From assembly GCA_026387555.1 (NCBI GenBank), contig JAPLLM010000105.1, positions 1 to 5,900 on the forward strand: a DNA stretch of 5,900 nt, read 5' to 3'. Every line of letters starts with the position of its first letter. The stretch's first letter is position 1. Below, one piece after another: positions 1 through 5,900 of the stretch. Under the pieces are notes generated by a model that was not told the DNA's origin, did no database searches, and worked only from the letters and a program-made list of their open reading frames with translations. A program made the translations under genes and the position numbers. Source of the DNA: Candidatus Omnitrophota bacterium (lineage in GTDB: Bacteria; Omnitrophota; Gorgyraeia; Gygaellales; Profunditerraquicolaceae).

Positions 1-1436
1 CCGTGGAAGTAAAACTGGTCGCTATTTTTAACGATGAATTAAGAAAGAATAGAATAGACGTTAATAAGGCGACCCTATGCCTTTCGGGAAAAGACCTGAT
101 CATCCGCACTTTTGAGATGCCGGTCTTACCGAATGAAGAGCTCACCAGCGCGGTAAATTTTGAAGCCAAGAAGTATATTCCTTTTAAGGTGGAAGACCTG
201 ATCACCGATTATCAGGTTGAGCTTGACCGTTCCAGCCGCAAGAACTCCGTCCTTTTCGTAGGGATCAAAAAAGAGACTCTGGATAAATACCTGGGTATTT
301 TCGCCCAATTGAACATCAAGCTGCTTTCCATGGAATATTCCGATTTCAGTCTCTTAAGGGCCATTAAGTTGTGCGGCGCGGTTGACAGCGGTATAGTAGG
401 AGTTTTCGGTATGGACGCGCAGGAAGATGAGGAAGCCAGTTTTACGGTATTTGAAAATGGTTTTCCTTTATTCAGCCGGGATTTTTCCGTGGGTAGCGCA
501 GGATTAGAAACTCCGGCCGCTTCCAAAGAGCCGCAAGCTACGGCTTCGGTCGAAAAACTAAAATCAGAGATCAGGGTGTCTCTGGATTACTATCAGCGTA
601 AATTCCCCAATAAGAAGATCAAGAAGGTGTTTCTGGTCGCTAATCAGGAATATGCTTCGGAGCTAGAGTCTTTTATTTCTGAAATCGGACTCGTATCTCA
701 ATTTGTCAACCAGTCTAATCTTGCCCGGGTAACCGGTAAGGCTGTGGCTTATTCATTAAGTTTTATTAAGGGTTACAGCGCTGCGCTTGCCGAAGGTATT
801 AAGAGCGGCTTAAAGATCGACATTTTGGCGGCAAAAGAGAAGGTTAACCTCGCGCAGAAACAGGGCGTAAAGGGAAGCGTCTCTTCGTTGCTCGAAGGGA
901 TAAGATTAGATTTCCGCGTAGTGTTGGCCGGGCTTTTGATCTGCGCCGGGGCCTATACCTGGGGTTTGTTTCAGGCTCAGCCTCTGCGTAAAGAGATACA
1001 GGCTATAATAGATAAACGGGCTAAGGTGGCTTCGGTAAACCCGGATGCCCCTTACGATACCTTAGAGGGCGTGAATACTAAATACAAAATGAAATTAGAC
1101 GCCTTGAATAGTATTGTGACTAAACAGCTATTCGCGACCTCTCCTTTGAATATCGTACCCGGAGCCCTTCCTGAAGGCACATGGCTGACGCGTTTTAGCT
1201 TCAATAAAGCCGACGAAGGGAAAATGGAGCTTACTTTGGAAGGGGTGGTATACCTGAATGATCCCAACAAAGAAATCATGGAAGTTAATGAATTCCTCTC
1301 AAACTTAAAAAAGGATGCTTATTTCAGTAGCTACTTTAACGATATAAAAGTGAGCTCCATGGACCGCAAGATGACAGAGAAAGTAATGGCGACCAACTTT
1401 GCTATTCTCTGCAGCTCAAAGCAGGGGAGCAGATAA
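1..1436 (+). CDS. pilM: PilM-PilN fusion protein (GspL-like inner-membrane platform component), 5' partial
   Basis: The frame is open to the left edge, and the GTG at position 3 is probably internal. The usual PilM N-terminus with its first phosphate-binding motif is absent, so an estimated 50-60 residues lie upstream. Numbering from that GTG, residues 10-270 match PilM: an alternation of hydrophobic strands, the family hallmark NFEAKKYIPF, and SLDYYQRKFPNKKI near residue 200. K271-I-D-I-L resembles the 'INLLP' start of PilN. A membrane helix follows at about 304-323, then a polar helical stretch and a ferredoxin-like periplasmic domain from about L389-PEGTWL to the end. No stop or convincing internal start separates the halves, so this is one polypeptide with the topology of GspL. 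In this family it recruits the ATPase at the inner membrane and pairs with PilO. The actin-type phosphate-2 and adenosine motifs are poorly conserved. Stop TAA at 1434-1436 lies one base before the next start. Confidence 0.88.
   Translation, partial: VEVKLVAIFNDELRKNRIDVNKATLCLSGKDLIIRTFEMPVLPNEELTSAVNFEAKKYIPFKVEDLITDYQVELDRSSRKNSVLFVGIKKETLDKYLGIFAQLNIKLLSMEYSDFSLLRAIKLCGAVDSGIVGVFGMDAQEDEEASFTVFENGFPLFSRDFSVGSAGLETPAASKEPQATASVEKLKSEIRVSLDYYQRKFPNKKIKKVFLVANQEYASELESFISEIGLVSQFVNQSNLARVTGKAVAYSLSFIKGYSAALAEGIKSGLKIDILAAKEKVNLAQKQGVKGSVSSLLEGIRLDFRVVLAGLLICAGAYTWGLFQAQPLRKEIQAIIDKRAKVASVNPDAPYDTLEGVNTKYKMKLDALNSIVTKQLFATSPLNIVPGALPEGTWLTRFSFNKADEGKMELTLEGVVYLNDPNKEIMEVNEFLSNLKKDAYFSSYFNDIKVSSMDRKMTEKVMATNFAILCSSKQGSR
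1423..1429 (+). promoter_or_regulatory. Ribosome binding site for the PilO-like gene
   Basis: AGGGGAG lies 8 bases upstream of the ATG at 1438, inside the last codons of the PilM-PilN gene. It decides the start. The longer in-frame reading from the ATG at 1399 would run deep into the upstream gene and add 13 residues ahead of MDLNGLLKK with no equally placed ribosome site. Confidence 0.75.
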
Positions 1437-1437
1437 T

Positions 1438-1947
1438 ATGGACCTCAACGGATTATTAAAGAAATATAAGAACATGGTGTTAAACGCGGCAGTAGTCTTG
1501 CTCGCGTTCTTTATCGCCTTCAATTTTATTTATAAAAAACAGCAGGTAAAAATTGCTCTTCTGGATGAAACGAAGAAGACGGAAGCGAGAAAAAACCTGC
1601 TTCTCGATAACATAAGCCTGTTGGAAAATAAGATAGATGCGTACTCACGCCTCTTGGTTAAGAAAGACGCCAGCAGCGTGATCAATTCCATCAACGAAAT
1701 GGCCCGGGCTTCGGGAATAAAGATCATATCCATCAGGCCGGCATTGGAACAGGCATACTCCGATTATATTAAGTCTACATTTGACCTGTCTGTGCAGGCA
1801 GAAACGTATCATGCCTTGGGAAGGTTTGTAAGTAAGATAGAAAACTACAGCAATGTCTATACTGTTGATTCCGTGGAGATCCGCTCGGACACGCAGGCAG
1901 GGGGATTAGTTGTCAATTTAAAGGTAAGTTCCATAGCGTATAAATAG
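1438..1947 (+). CDS. pilO: PilO/GspM-like inner-membrane platform protein
   Basis: A 169-residue bitopic protein. A short basic cytoplasmic N-terminus (GLLKKYK) leads into one membrane helix at about residues 13-31. A charged helical, probably coiled-coil stretch runs from about 33 to 75, and a ferredoxin-like periplasmic domain fills about 78-169. The segment ASSVINSINEMARASGIKI and the later YHALGRFVSKIENY are typical of PilO C-terminal domains, where the first strand-helix unit is followed by a helix that packs on a neighbouring subunit. PilO normally heterodimerises with PilN, here the C-terminal half of the preceding protein, and binds PilP, encoded next. Length is slightly below the usual ~200 residues of PilO and close to GspM. 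The start at 1438 is supported by AGGGGAG 8 bases upstream and by one-base spacing from the upstream stop. GspM or MshJ are equivalent names for the same structural role. Confidence 0.88.
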   Translation: MDLNGLLKKYKNMVLNAAVVLLAFFIAFNFIYKKQQVKIALLDETKKTEARKNLLLDNISLLENKIDAYSRLLVKKDASSVINSINEMARASGIKIISIRPALEQAYSDYIKSTFDLSVQAETYHALGRFVSKIENYSNVYTVDSVEIRSDTQAGGLVVNLKVSSIAYK

Positions 1948-1950
1948 AAA

Positions 1951-2403
1951 ATGATGAAGAAAGCCGTATTTATAGCCGTAGCATTAGTTTTACTGAGCGC
2001 CGCCGGTTATTTTTATCCGGCTGTTTACGCCGAGCCCAGTCAACTTAAGGCGATAAAAACTGTGGAGGATGCCCAGGCGCGCGAACAGGATTTAATCGCC
2101 AGGCCGAGAGTAGAATATGAGGCGGGTTCCTTAAGAGACCCGTTCACCGGGGTAATGGCGCGAGAAAGTATAAGCACAGATACTTCTGTGGTGGAAGCTG
2201 CGCCTCCGGATTTGACAGTGCAAGGTATCATCTGGGGAGGCAGGTTCCCCCAAGCAATCATAAATAATAAAGTATTGGGAGTGGGAGACAGTATTAAAGA
2301 GGCAAGGATAACCAGTATCGGTAAGGAGGGGGTTACTTTGCTCTACGGCGGAAAAAGTTTTACGCTGAATTCTCCCATGGCTGGGTCAGCCGATAATAAT
2401 TAA
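1951..2403 (+). CDS. PilP/GspC-like periplasmic linker protein
   Basis: A 150-residue exported protein. The N-terminus has two lysines, a hydrophobic core (about 5-22) and a good signal-peptidase I site, VYA|EP, after residue 27. The sequence LLSAAG resembles a lipobox but has Ala where a lipoprotein needs Cys, so unlike classical PilP it is probably not lipidated; an uncleaved GspC-like anchor is the alternative. After a flexible acidic stretch comes RDPF at residues 62-65, a hallmark of PilP/GspC families. A small beta-rich HR-type domain follows at about 88-140 (LTVQGIIWGG, then QAIINNKVLGVGDSI, then a GVTLLYGGKSFTL strand pair). In the family this domain binds the secretin N0 domain and couples it to the PilN/PilO platform, which fits the secretin being the next gene. 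Start is the ATG at 1951 or the adjacent ATG at 1954; no clear ribosome site precedes either, so translation may be coupled to the gene ending 3 bases upstream. Confidence 0.82.
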   Translation: MMKKAVFIAVALVLLSAAGYFYPAVYAEPSQLKAIKTVEDAQAREQDLIARPRVEYEAGSLRDPFTGVMARESISTDTSVVEAAPPDLTVQGIIWGGRFPQAIINNKVLGVGDSIKEARITSIGKEGVTLLYGGKSFTLNSPMAGSADNN

Positions 2404-2411
2404 GGAGGGGG
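2403..2411 (+). promoter_or_regulatory. Strong ribosome binding site for the secretin gene
   Basis: AGGAGGGGG, containing a full AGGAGG core, begins on the last base of the upstream stop codon. The core ends 5 bases before the ATG at 2414. It is the strongest ribosome site in the window and fixes the secretin start. Confidence 0.85.
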
Positions 2412-2413
2412 AT

Positions 2414-4015
2414 ATGAAAAGAATATTGAAAGTTATTGTAATGCTTTACGTTTTTTCTTTGTTTATGCCGCTAGTTAGATTGAATGCAGGAGTGATACCT
2501 CTGCCTTTAAGCGTCTCCGGAGGCGTTAAGGAACCTGTGATATCCCTTGATTTTCAGGATGCGGGATTAAAGGATGTGCTAAAGATCTTCTCTATCCAGT
2601 CGGGCCTGAATTTTATCGCCTCGGAGGGGGTGCAGGATAGGAAGCTTACCCTTTATTTGGATAGCGTTCCTTTAAGCCAGGCTATGGACAAGATATTTAA
2701 AGCCAACAACCTTTCTTTCGAGCTGGATAAGGATGCCGGTATATTCATCGTTAAAGATTGGGGGAGAGTTACTACCGAAACAGTTACTAAGGTATTTTAT
2801 TTGAAATACGCAACGGTATCCTCTTCTTCTTTGAAGCAGGAGATGTCAAGTCAATTAGGCTCTTCTTCGGAGTCTAGTTCTCAAACAGGTTCTGCTCCGG
2901 GAACCGGCTCATCCGGGTCCAGCTCAGCTAGTAGCACTGGTAAATGGTCAGTTGAAGCTGATGCGGGTATCACTCGAGCCGTTAAGAGGCTTTTATCTGG
3001 CGATGGTTCTCTAATCGAAGATTTCCGTACCAATTCTTTAGTGATCACGGATGCGCCTAACCGTATGGCGGTGATTACGCAGGTTATCGCGGCATTAGAT
3101 GTGCCTATGCCGCAGGTTTTGTTGGAAGTAGAAATGCTTGATGTCAGCAAGAACGTGGTGGATAATCTAGGTTTTAATTATGGGAGTTCGCCTTTTACCG
3201 CAGTTTTAACGGGTGCCAGCGCAGCAACGGGTTTTCCGTACGGAAGCTGGAGCAAGATCTTTAATCCTGCGCAAGGCAGTTTAGCCATAAATGCCGGGAC
3301 TAACTCTTATCAGGTAACCATGGATTATTTGCGTACCCAGACCGATACAAAGTTTCTCGCCCGGCCTAAGTTATTGACCTTAAGCAATGAAACTGCGGAG
3401 ATCCGCATTGCTACAGACGAAGCCATCGGAGTCACTACTACAACCTCGGGTACCACTGCGACTGTTAATGCTACTCCTGAGAGAAGTCAGACCGGAGTCA
3501 TCCTCAGGGTAACGCCGCAGGTCAATATCGATACCGGAGAGATCACTATGTTCGTTTATCCCAAGGTCGCGGAAGCCATTCAGGGAAACAGTTTTACTTC
3601 GAACGGACAGAATTTCCAGTTCCGCGATCCCGAAGAGCGTTCCACCAAATCAGTGGTGAGGATCAAGGACGGGGAAACCGTGGTTATCGGCGGACTCATC
3701 CGGAATGAGTTGTCAATTCAAAAAAAGGGACTTCCGATACTGCAGGATATCCCGTTGATCGGAGCTTTATTCCGGCATGTCGGAGGTTCGGCGAATTCGC
3801 CTGATAAGAATAAGCAGCGTGAACTTCTGGTTTTTATCACCCCTCATATTATTAAGGATACTTCTACAGCTACGCTTAGTTCTCTGCCGGTCAAATTGGC
3901 TCAAAATGTGCAGCTGTCTATCCCCGAAAGGGAGCAGAATGTGGATTCCGGGTATGACCGCGATCTGGCCATAAACCAGAGCCTGAATAATTTTGACAAG
4001 AGAAAAAAGCAATAA
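2414..4015 (+). CDS. gspD: Outer-membrane secretin of the GspD/PilQ/MshL family
   Basis: A 533-residue secretin, the gated outer-membrane channel for pilus or substrate exit. A basic N-terminus and hydrophobic core form a signal peptide ending near LNA (residue 25). Residues about 43-115 form an N0/STN domain (SLDFQDAGLKDVLKIFSIQS). One N1-type domain follows (VTKVFYLKYATV, later RTNSLVITDAPNRMAVI), interrupted by a Ser/Gly-rich stretch at 149-176. The secretin core runs from about residue 234 (QVLLEVEMLDV) through LARPK (315-319), VVIGGL (423-428) and GLPILQDIPLIGALF (439-453), ending in ELLVFITPHII. These are the classic secretin signatures. A polar tail of about 50 residues follows and could be a pilotin-binding S-domain, but no pilotin gene is visible. 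It has no AMIN domain and only one N1 repeat, so it is shorter than typical PilQ or GspD and closer in layout to MshL-type secretins. The PilP-like protein encoded upstream is the expected N0 partner. Confidence 0.95.
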   Translation: MKRILKVIVMLYVFSLFMPLVRLNAGVIPLPLSVSGGVKEPVISLDFQDAGLKDVLKIFSIQSGLNFIASEGVQDRKLTLYLDSVPLSQAMDKIFKANNLSFELDKDAGIFIVKDWGRVTTETVTKVFYLKYATVSSSSLKQEMSSQLGSSSESSSQTGSAPGTGSSGSSSASSTGKWSVEADAGITRAVKRLLSGDGSLIEDFRTNSLVITDAPNRMAVITQVIAALDVPMPQVLLEVEMLDVSKNVVDNLGFNYGSSPFTAVLTGASAATGFPYGSWSKIFNPAQGSLAINAGTNSYQVTMDYLRTQTDTKFLARPKLLTLSNETAEIRIATDEAIGVTTTTSGTTATVNATPERSQTGVILRVTPQVNIDTGEITMFVYPKVAEAIQGNSFTSNGQNFQFRDPEERSTKSVVRIKDGETVVIGGLIRNELSIQKKGLPILQDIPLIGALFRHVGGSANSPDKNKQRELLVFITPHIIKDTSTATLSSLPVKLAQNVQLSIPEREQNVDSGYDRDLAINQSLNNFDKRKKQ

Positions 4016-4017
4016 CG

Positions 4018-5742
4018 ATGCCTAGAGAGAGATATTTGAGGTTGGGCGAGCTCCTTGTCAAAGAGGGGCTCATCAACTTACAGCAATTAGAGAAAGCAGT
4101 AAGCGTCCAGAGACAGGAGGGCGGGCGCTTAGGAGAAGTTCTGGTCAAGCTAGGGATGGTGAAAGAAGACCAGATGGTCTCCGTCCTCGGGAAACAGCTG
4201 AATATCCCGTATTTTTCCCTCGGGACCGGGATGCTTAAACCCGCCGCCGATCAGGAGCTGGATAAAGTCATCCCCCAGGAATTTGCTTATAAGAATACCG
4301 TCCTACCGTTATCCCGCACCTTAAAATCGCTTACCGTAGCTATGGCTGACCCTTTGGATATCATTTTGATCGATAACCTAAGGAGGCTTACTAACTGTGA
4401 GATCAATCCGGTGATCGCTACCAAGACCGATATACAGAAAGCGGTAGAGGATTTTTACGGAAAATCCGCGATGTTCAGGGAGGCAGTGGAGGCGAGTTAC
4501 GATATCAGCAGTGTTGACTCCGGAGCTACTGTCGATACTTCCGCCGGCGACCAGGAGTTGAGCCTGGATAAGCTTATTGCCCGGGCAGAAGAAGCGCCGG
4601 TAGTCAAGCTTGTAGATCTGATCATCCGCCAGGCCATCGATGAGCGCGCTTCCGACATCCACATCGAGCCTTTCAAAGATAAGATATCGCTGCGTTACCG
4701 TATCGACGGTAAATTATACGAAATCCCTCCTCCCGCAAAACATCTGCATCTGCCGATAATCTCGCGCATAAAGATCCTCTCAAAACTTGATATAGCCGAA
4801 AAACGCCTTCCGCAAGACGGCGCTTTTATGGTCAAGATAAACGAACGGCCCATTGATATCCGTGTTTCGTCAATTCCGACTATCTACGGTGAGAAGATCG
4901 TGATGAGAATACTGGATAGAAGCAAAGTGGTGCTTGACCTTAATCTTTTAGGCTTTGAGCCGAAGCAGCTGGAATTGATGCGTAAGGCAATGGAGGCCCC
5001 TTATGGTTTGGTTTTCTTGACCGGGCCTACCGGGAGCGGTAAGACCACGACACTTTATGCCATGCTTAACGAGATGAAAAGTCCTACCAAGAATATACTT
5101 ACTATCGAAGACCCGGTTGAATATAAGCTTGAGGGCGTTAATCAGGTGCAGATCAAACCCGAAATAGGCCTAACTTTCGCTACTGCCCTGCGCAGTTTCT
5201 TAAGACAGGATCCGGATATCATGCTCGTCGGTGAAGTAAGGGACCTGGAGACCGCGCAGATCTGCGTGCGCTCGGCGCTCACCGGGCATCTGGTCTTGAG
5301 TACCCTGCACACTAATGACGCGCCCTCGGCGGTGAACCGGCTTATGGATATAGGAATAGAGCCGTATATGCTTGCTCCGTCCTTATTGATGATCGTAGCC
5401 CAGCGCCTGGTGCGCAGGTTATGCCCGGACTGCAAAGAGGCGTATGAACCGACGGCTGAACAGCTGAAAAATATAAAATTAAAAGCCGATTTGATATACA
5501 GGCCTAAGGGATGCGACAAATGTAATCAATCCGGATATAAAGGGAGGATCTGCGTTGATGAAGTTCTGATGGCCAATGCGCAAATCCAGGATTTAATCAA
5601 TCAACGCGCGCCTTTTCAAAAGATCAGAGAAGTCGCCAAGGCTACCGGCATGCAGACTCTTTATGAAACAGCTTTGAAGAAAGTTGAACAAGGCTCTACT
5701 TCACTCGAAGAGGCATTGTCTGTCACTATCGGAGCGGAGTAA
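4018..5742 (+). CDS. gspE: GspE/PilB/MshE-family assembly ATPase with c-di-GMP-type MshEN domain
   Basis: A complete 574-residue cytoplasmic hexameric ATPase that powers pilin or pseudopilin assembly. Residues 8-148 are an MshEN (N1E) domain opening with two 24-residue motifs, 8-31 and 37-60, both starting RLGE and ending in Gln, separated by five residues; this is the c-di-GMP-binding arrangement known from MshE. A linker (about 149-190) leads to the N2E domain with SDIHIEP (212-218) and the arginine-bearing segments around 263-297. The catalytic core has Walker A GPTGSGKT (336-343, Lys342), an Asp box TIEDPVE (362-368), Walker B ending LVGEVRD (403-409) and a His box TGHLVLSTLHTND (422-434). 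Two CxxC pairs, Cys469/472 and Cys499/502, form the C4 zinc site of assembly-type ATPases, arguing against a PilT retraction motor. Start ATG is two bases after the secretin stop, without a clear ribosome site, suggesting translational coupling. PilB or MshE would be equally fair names. Confidence 0.96.
   Translation: MPRERYLRLGELLVKEGLINLQQLEKAVSVQRQEGGRLGEVLVKLGMVKEDQMVSVLGKQLNIPYFSLGTGMLKPAADQELDKVIPQEFAYKNTVLPLSRTLKSLTVAMADPLDIILIDNLRRLTNCEINPVIATKTDIQKAVEDFYGKSAMFREAVEASYDISSVDSGATVDTSAGDQELSLDKLIARAEEAPVVKLVDLIIRQAIDERASDIHIEPFKDKISLRYRIDGKLYEIPPPAKHLHLPIISRIKILSKLDIAEKRLPQDGAFMVKINERPIDIRVSSIPTIYGEKIVMRILDRSKVVLDLNLLGFEPKQLELMRKAMEAPYGLVFLTGPTGSGKTTTLYAMLNEMKSPTKNILTIEDPVEYKLEGVNQVQIKPEIGLTFATALRSFLRQDPDIMLVGEVRDLETAQICVRSALTGHLVLSTLHTNDAPSAVNRLMDIGIEPYMLAPSLLMIVAQRLVRRLCPDCKEAYEPTAEQLKNIKLKADLIYRPKGCDKCNQSGYKGRICVDEVLMANAQIQDLINQRAPFQKIREVAKATGMQTLYETALKKVEQGSTSLEEALSVTIGAE
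5731..5734 (+). promoter_or_regulatory. Probable ribosome binding site for the GspF/PilC gene
   Basis: GGAG ends 7 bases before the ATG at 5742, within the last codons of the ATPase gene. A second GGAG at 5736-5739 is too close to the start (2 bases) to be the functional one. The TAATG junction also permits reinitiation. Confidence 0.55.
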
Positions 5743-5900
5743 TGGCGAAATTCTATTATATAGCCAGGGACAGGTTAGGGAATAAGATCACTGGCACGGA
5801 AGACGCCAGCGGCCAGGAAGAAGTCATCAACCGGCTGCAGATAAAAGATCTTTTAGTTATTAGCGTTATGCCGGAATTAAAGCCGGGAGATCTTCCGGCC
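5742..5900 (+). CDS. gspF: GspF/PilC-like inner-membrane platform protein, 3' partial
   Basis: Only the first 53 codons are present and the frame stays open to the right edge. The N-terminus MAKFYYIARDRLGNKITG followed by acidic residues, then a helix EEVINRLQIKDLLVISV, matches the conserved start of the GspF/PilC/MshG family (aromatic-x-x-A-x-D-x-x-G-x-x-x-x-G, then a helix leading to a short strand). This N-terminal segment precedes the first cytoplasmic four-helix domain; the membrane helices lie beyond the window. The family forms the inner-membrane base that the preceding ATPase drives in order to extract and polymerise (pseudo)pilins. The ATG overlaps the ATPase stop by one base (TAATG), as expected for two proteins made together. 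GspF, PilC and MshG cannot be told apart from this fragment. Confidence 0.93.
   Translation, partial: MAKFYYIARDRLGNKITGTEDASGQEEVINRLQIKDLLVISVMPELKPGDLPA

Noticed and set aside
3..5. GTG at position 3 as the true start of the PilM-PilN gene
   Set aside because: The protein would begin part-way through the PilM fold, lacking its first strands and phosphate-1 motif. The frame is open to the edge, so the real start is upstream.
212..526. Minus-strand 104-codon open frame opposite the PilM region
   Set aside because: Antisense to a well-supported coding region, with composition typical of a shadow and no independent start signals or recognisable domain.
1399..1437. Longer N-terminus for the PilO-like protein, starting at the ATG at 1399
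   Set aside because: It would overlap the PilM-PilN gene by 38 bases, adds a non-family N-terminus, and ignores the well-placed AGGGGAG before the ATG at 1438.
2002..2021. Inverted repeat GCCGG...CCGGC flanking an A/T-rich loop, possible terminator or attenuator
   Set aside because: The stem is only five pairs with an internal mismatch, lies inside the signal-peptide codons of the PilP-like gene, and has no following T-run. Chance is sufficient.
3777..3974. Plus-strand 65-codon open frame in another phase of the secretin gene
   Set aside because: It overlaps the conserved secretin C-terminal core in a different frame, and its translation is low-complexity Leu/Arg/Ile without a family match.
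4469..4580. Possible domain boundary or insertion in the ATPase linker (residues about 151-188)
   Set aside because: A variable polar linker between the MshEN and N2E domains is normal in this family; nothing marks it as foreign.
5142..5519. Minus-strand open frame of 125 codons inside the ATPase gene
   Set aside because: It lies wholly antisense to the catalytic core of a clearly coding gene, its translation shows no recognisable family, and it is best explained as a shadow of that coding constraint.

Overview
This window is one uninterrupted, plus-strand block of type IV pilus / type II secretion (T4P/T2SS) machine genes. Six genes are visible and both end genes are cut by the window edges. 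In order they are a PilM-PilN fusion (start missing), a PilO-like protein, a PilP/GspC-like protein, a secretin (GspD/PilQ/MshL family), a GspE/PilB/MshE-family assembly ATPase, and the first 53 codons of a GspF/PilC platform protein. Gaps between genes are 1, 3, 10 and 2 bases, and the last pair overlaps by one base. This is almost certainly one polycistronic transcript whose promoter and terminator both lie outside the window. There is no non-coding stretch over 10 bases and no sign of RNA genes, mobile elements or CRISPR.

The genes describe one envelope-spanning machine. The fused PilM-PilN and PilO proteins form the inner-membrane alignment platform. The PilP-like protein bridges the periplasm to the secretin, the secretin forms the outer-membrane gate, and the cytoplasmic hexameric ATPase drives the GspF-type platform protein to assemble (pseudo)pilin subunits. 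No pilin, prepilin peptidase, retraction ATPase (PilT) or pilotin gene lies inside the window, so pilus versus secretion system cannot be settled here. The gene order (PilM/N, PilO, PilP, secretin, ATPase, F) and the compact secretin resemble MSHA-type (msh) or generic T4P-like loci more than a classical gsp operon.

The organism must be a diderm bacterium, because a secretin needs an outer membrane. Base composition looks moderate, with mixed codon use. The compact operon with a PilM-PilN fusion is reminiscent of uncultured diderm lineages such as Omnitrophota, but that is a low-confidence impression and not a demonstrated assignment.

The most noteworthy points are a near-ideal tandem c-di-GMP-binding MshEN signature at the ATPase N-terminus, the GspL-like PilM-PilN fusion whose actin-type nucleotide motifs look eroded, a 28-residue stretch in the secretin that is half serine, and the lack of a lipobox cysteine in the PilP-like protein. 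These are variations on a known machine. I do not see a wholly new system.
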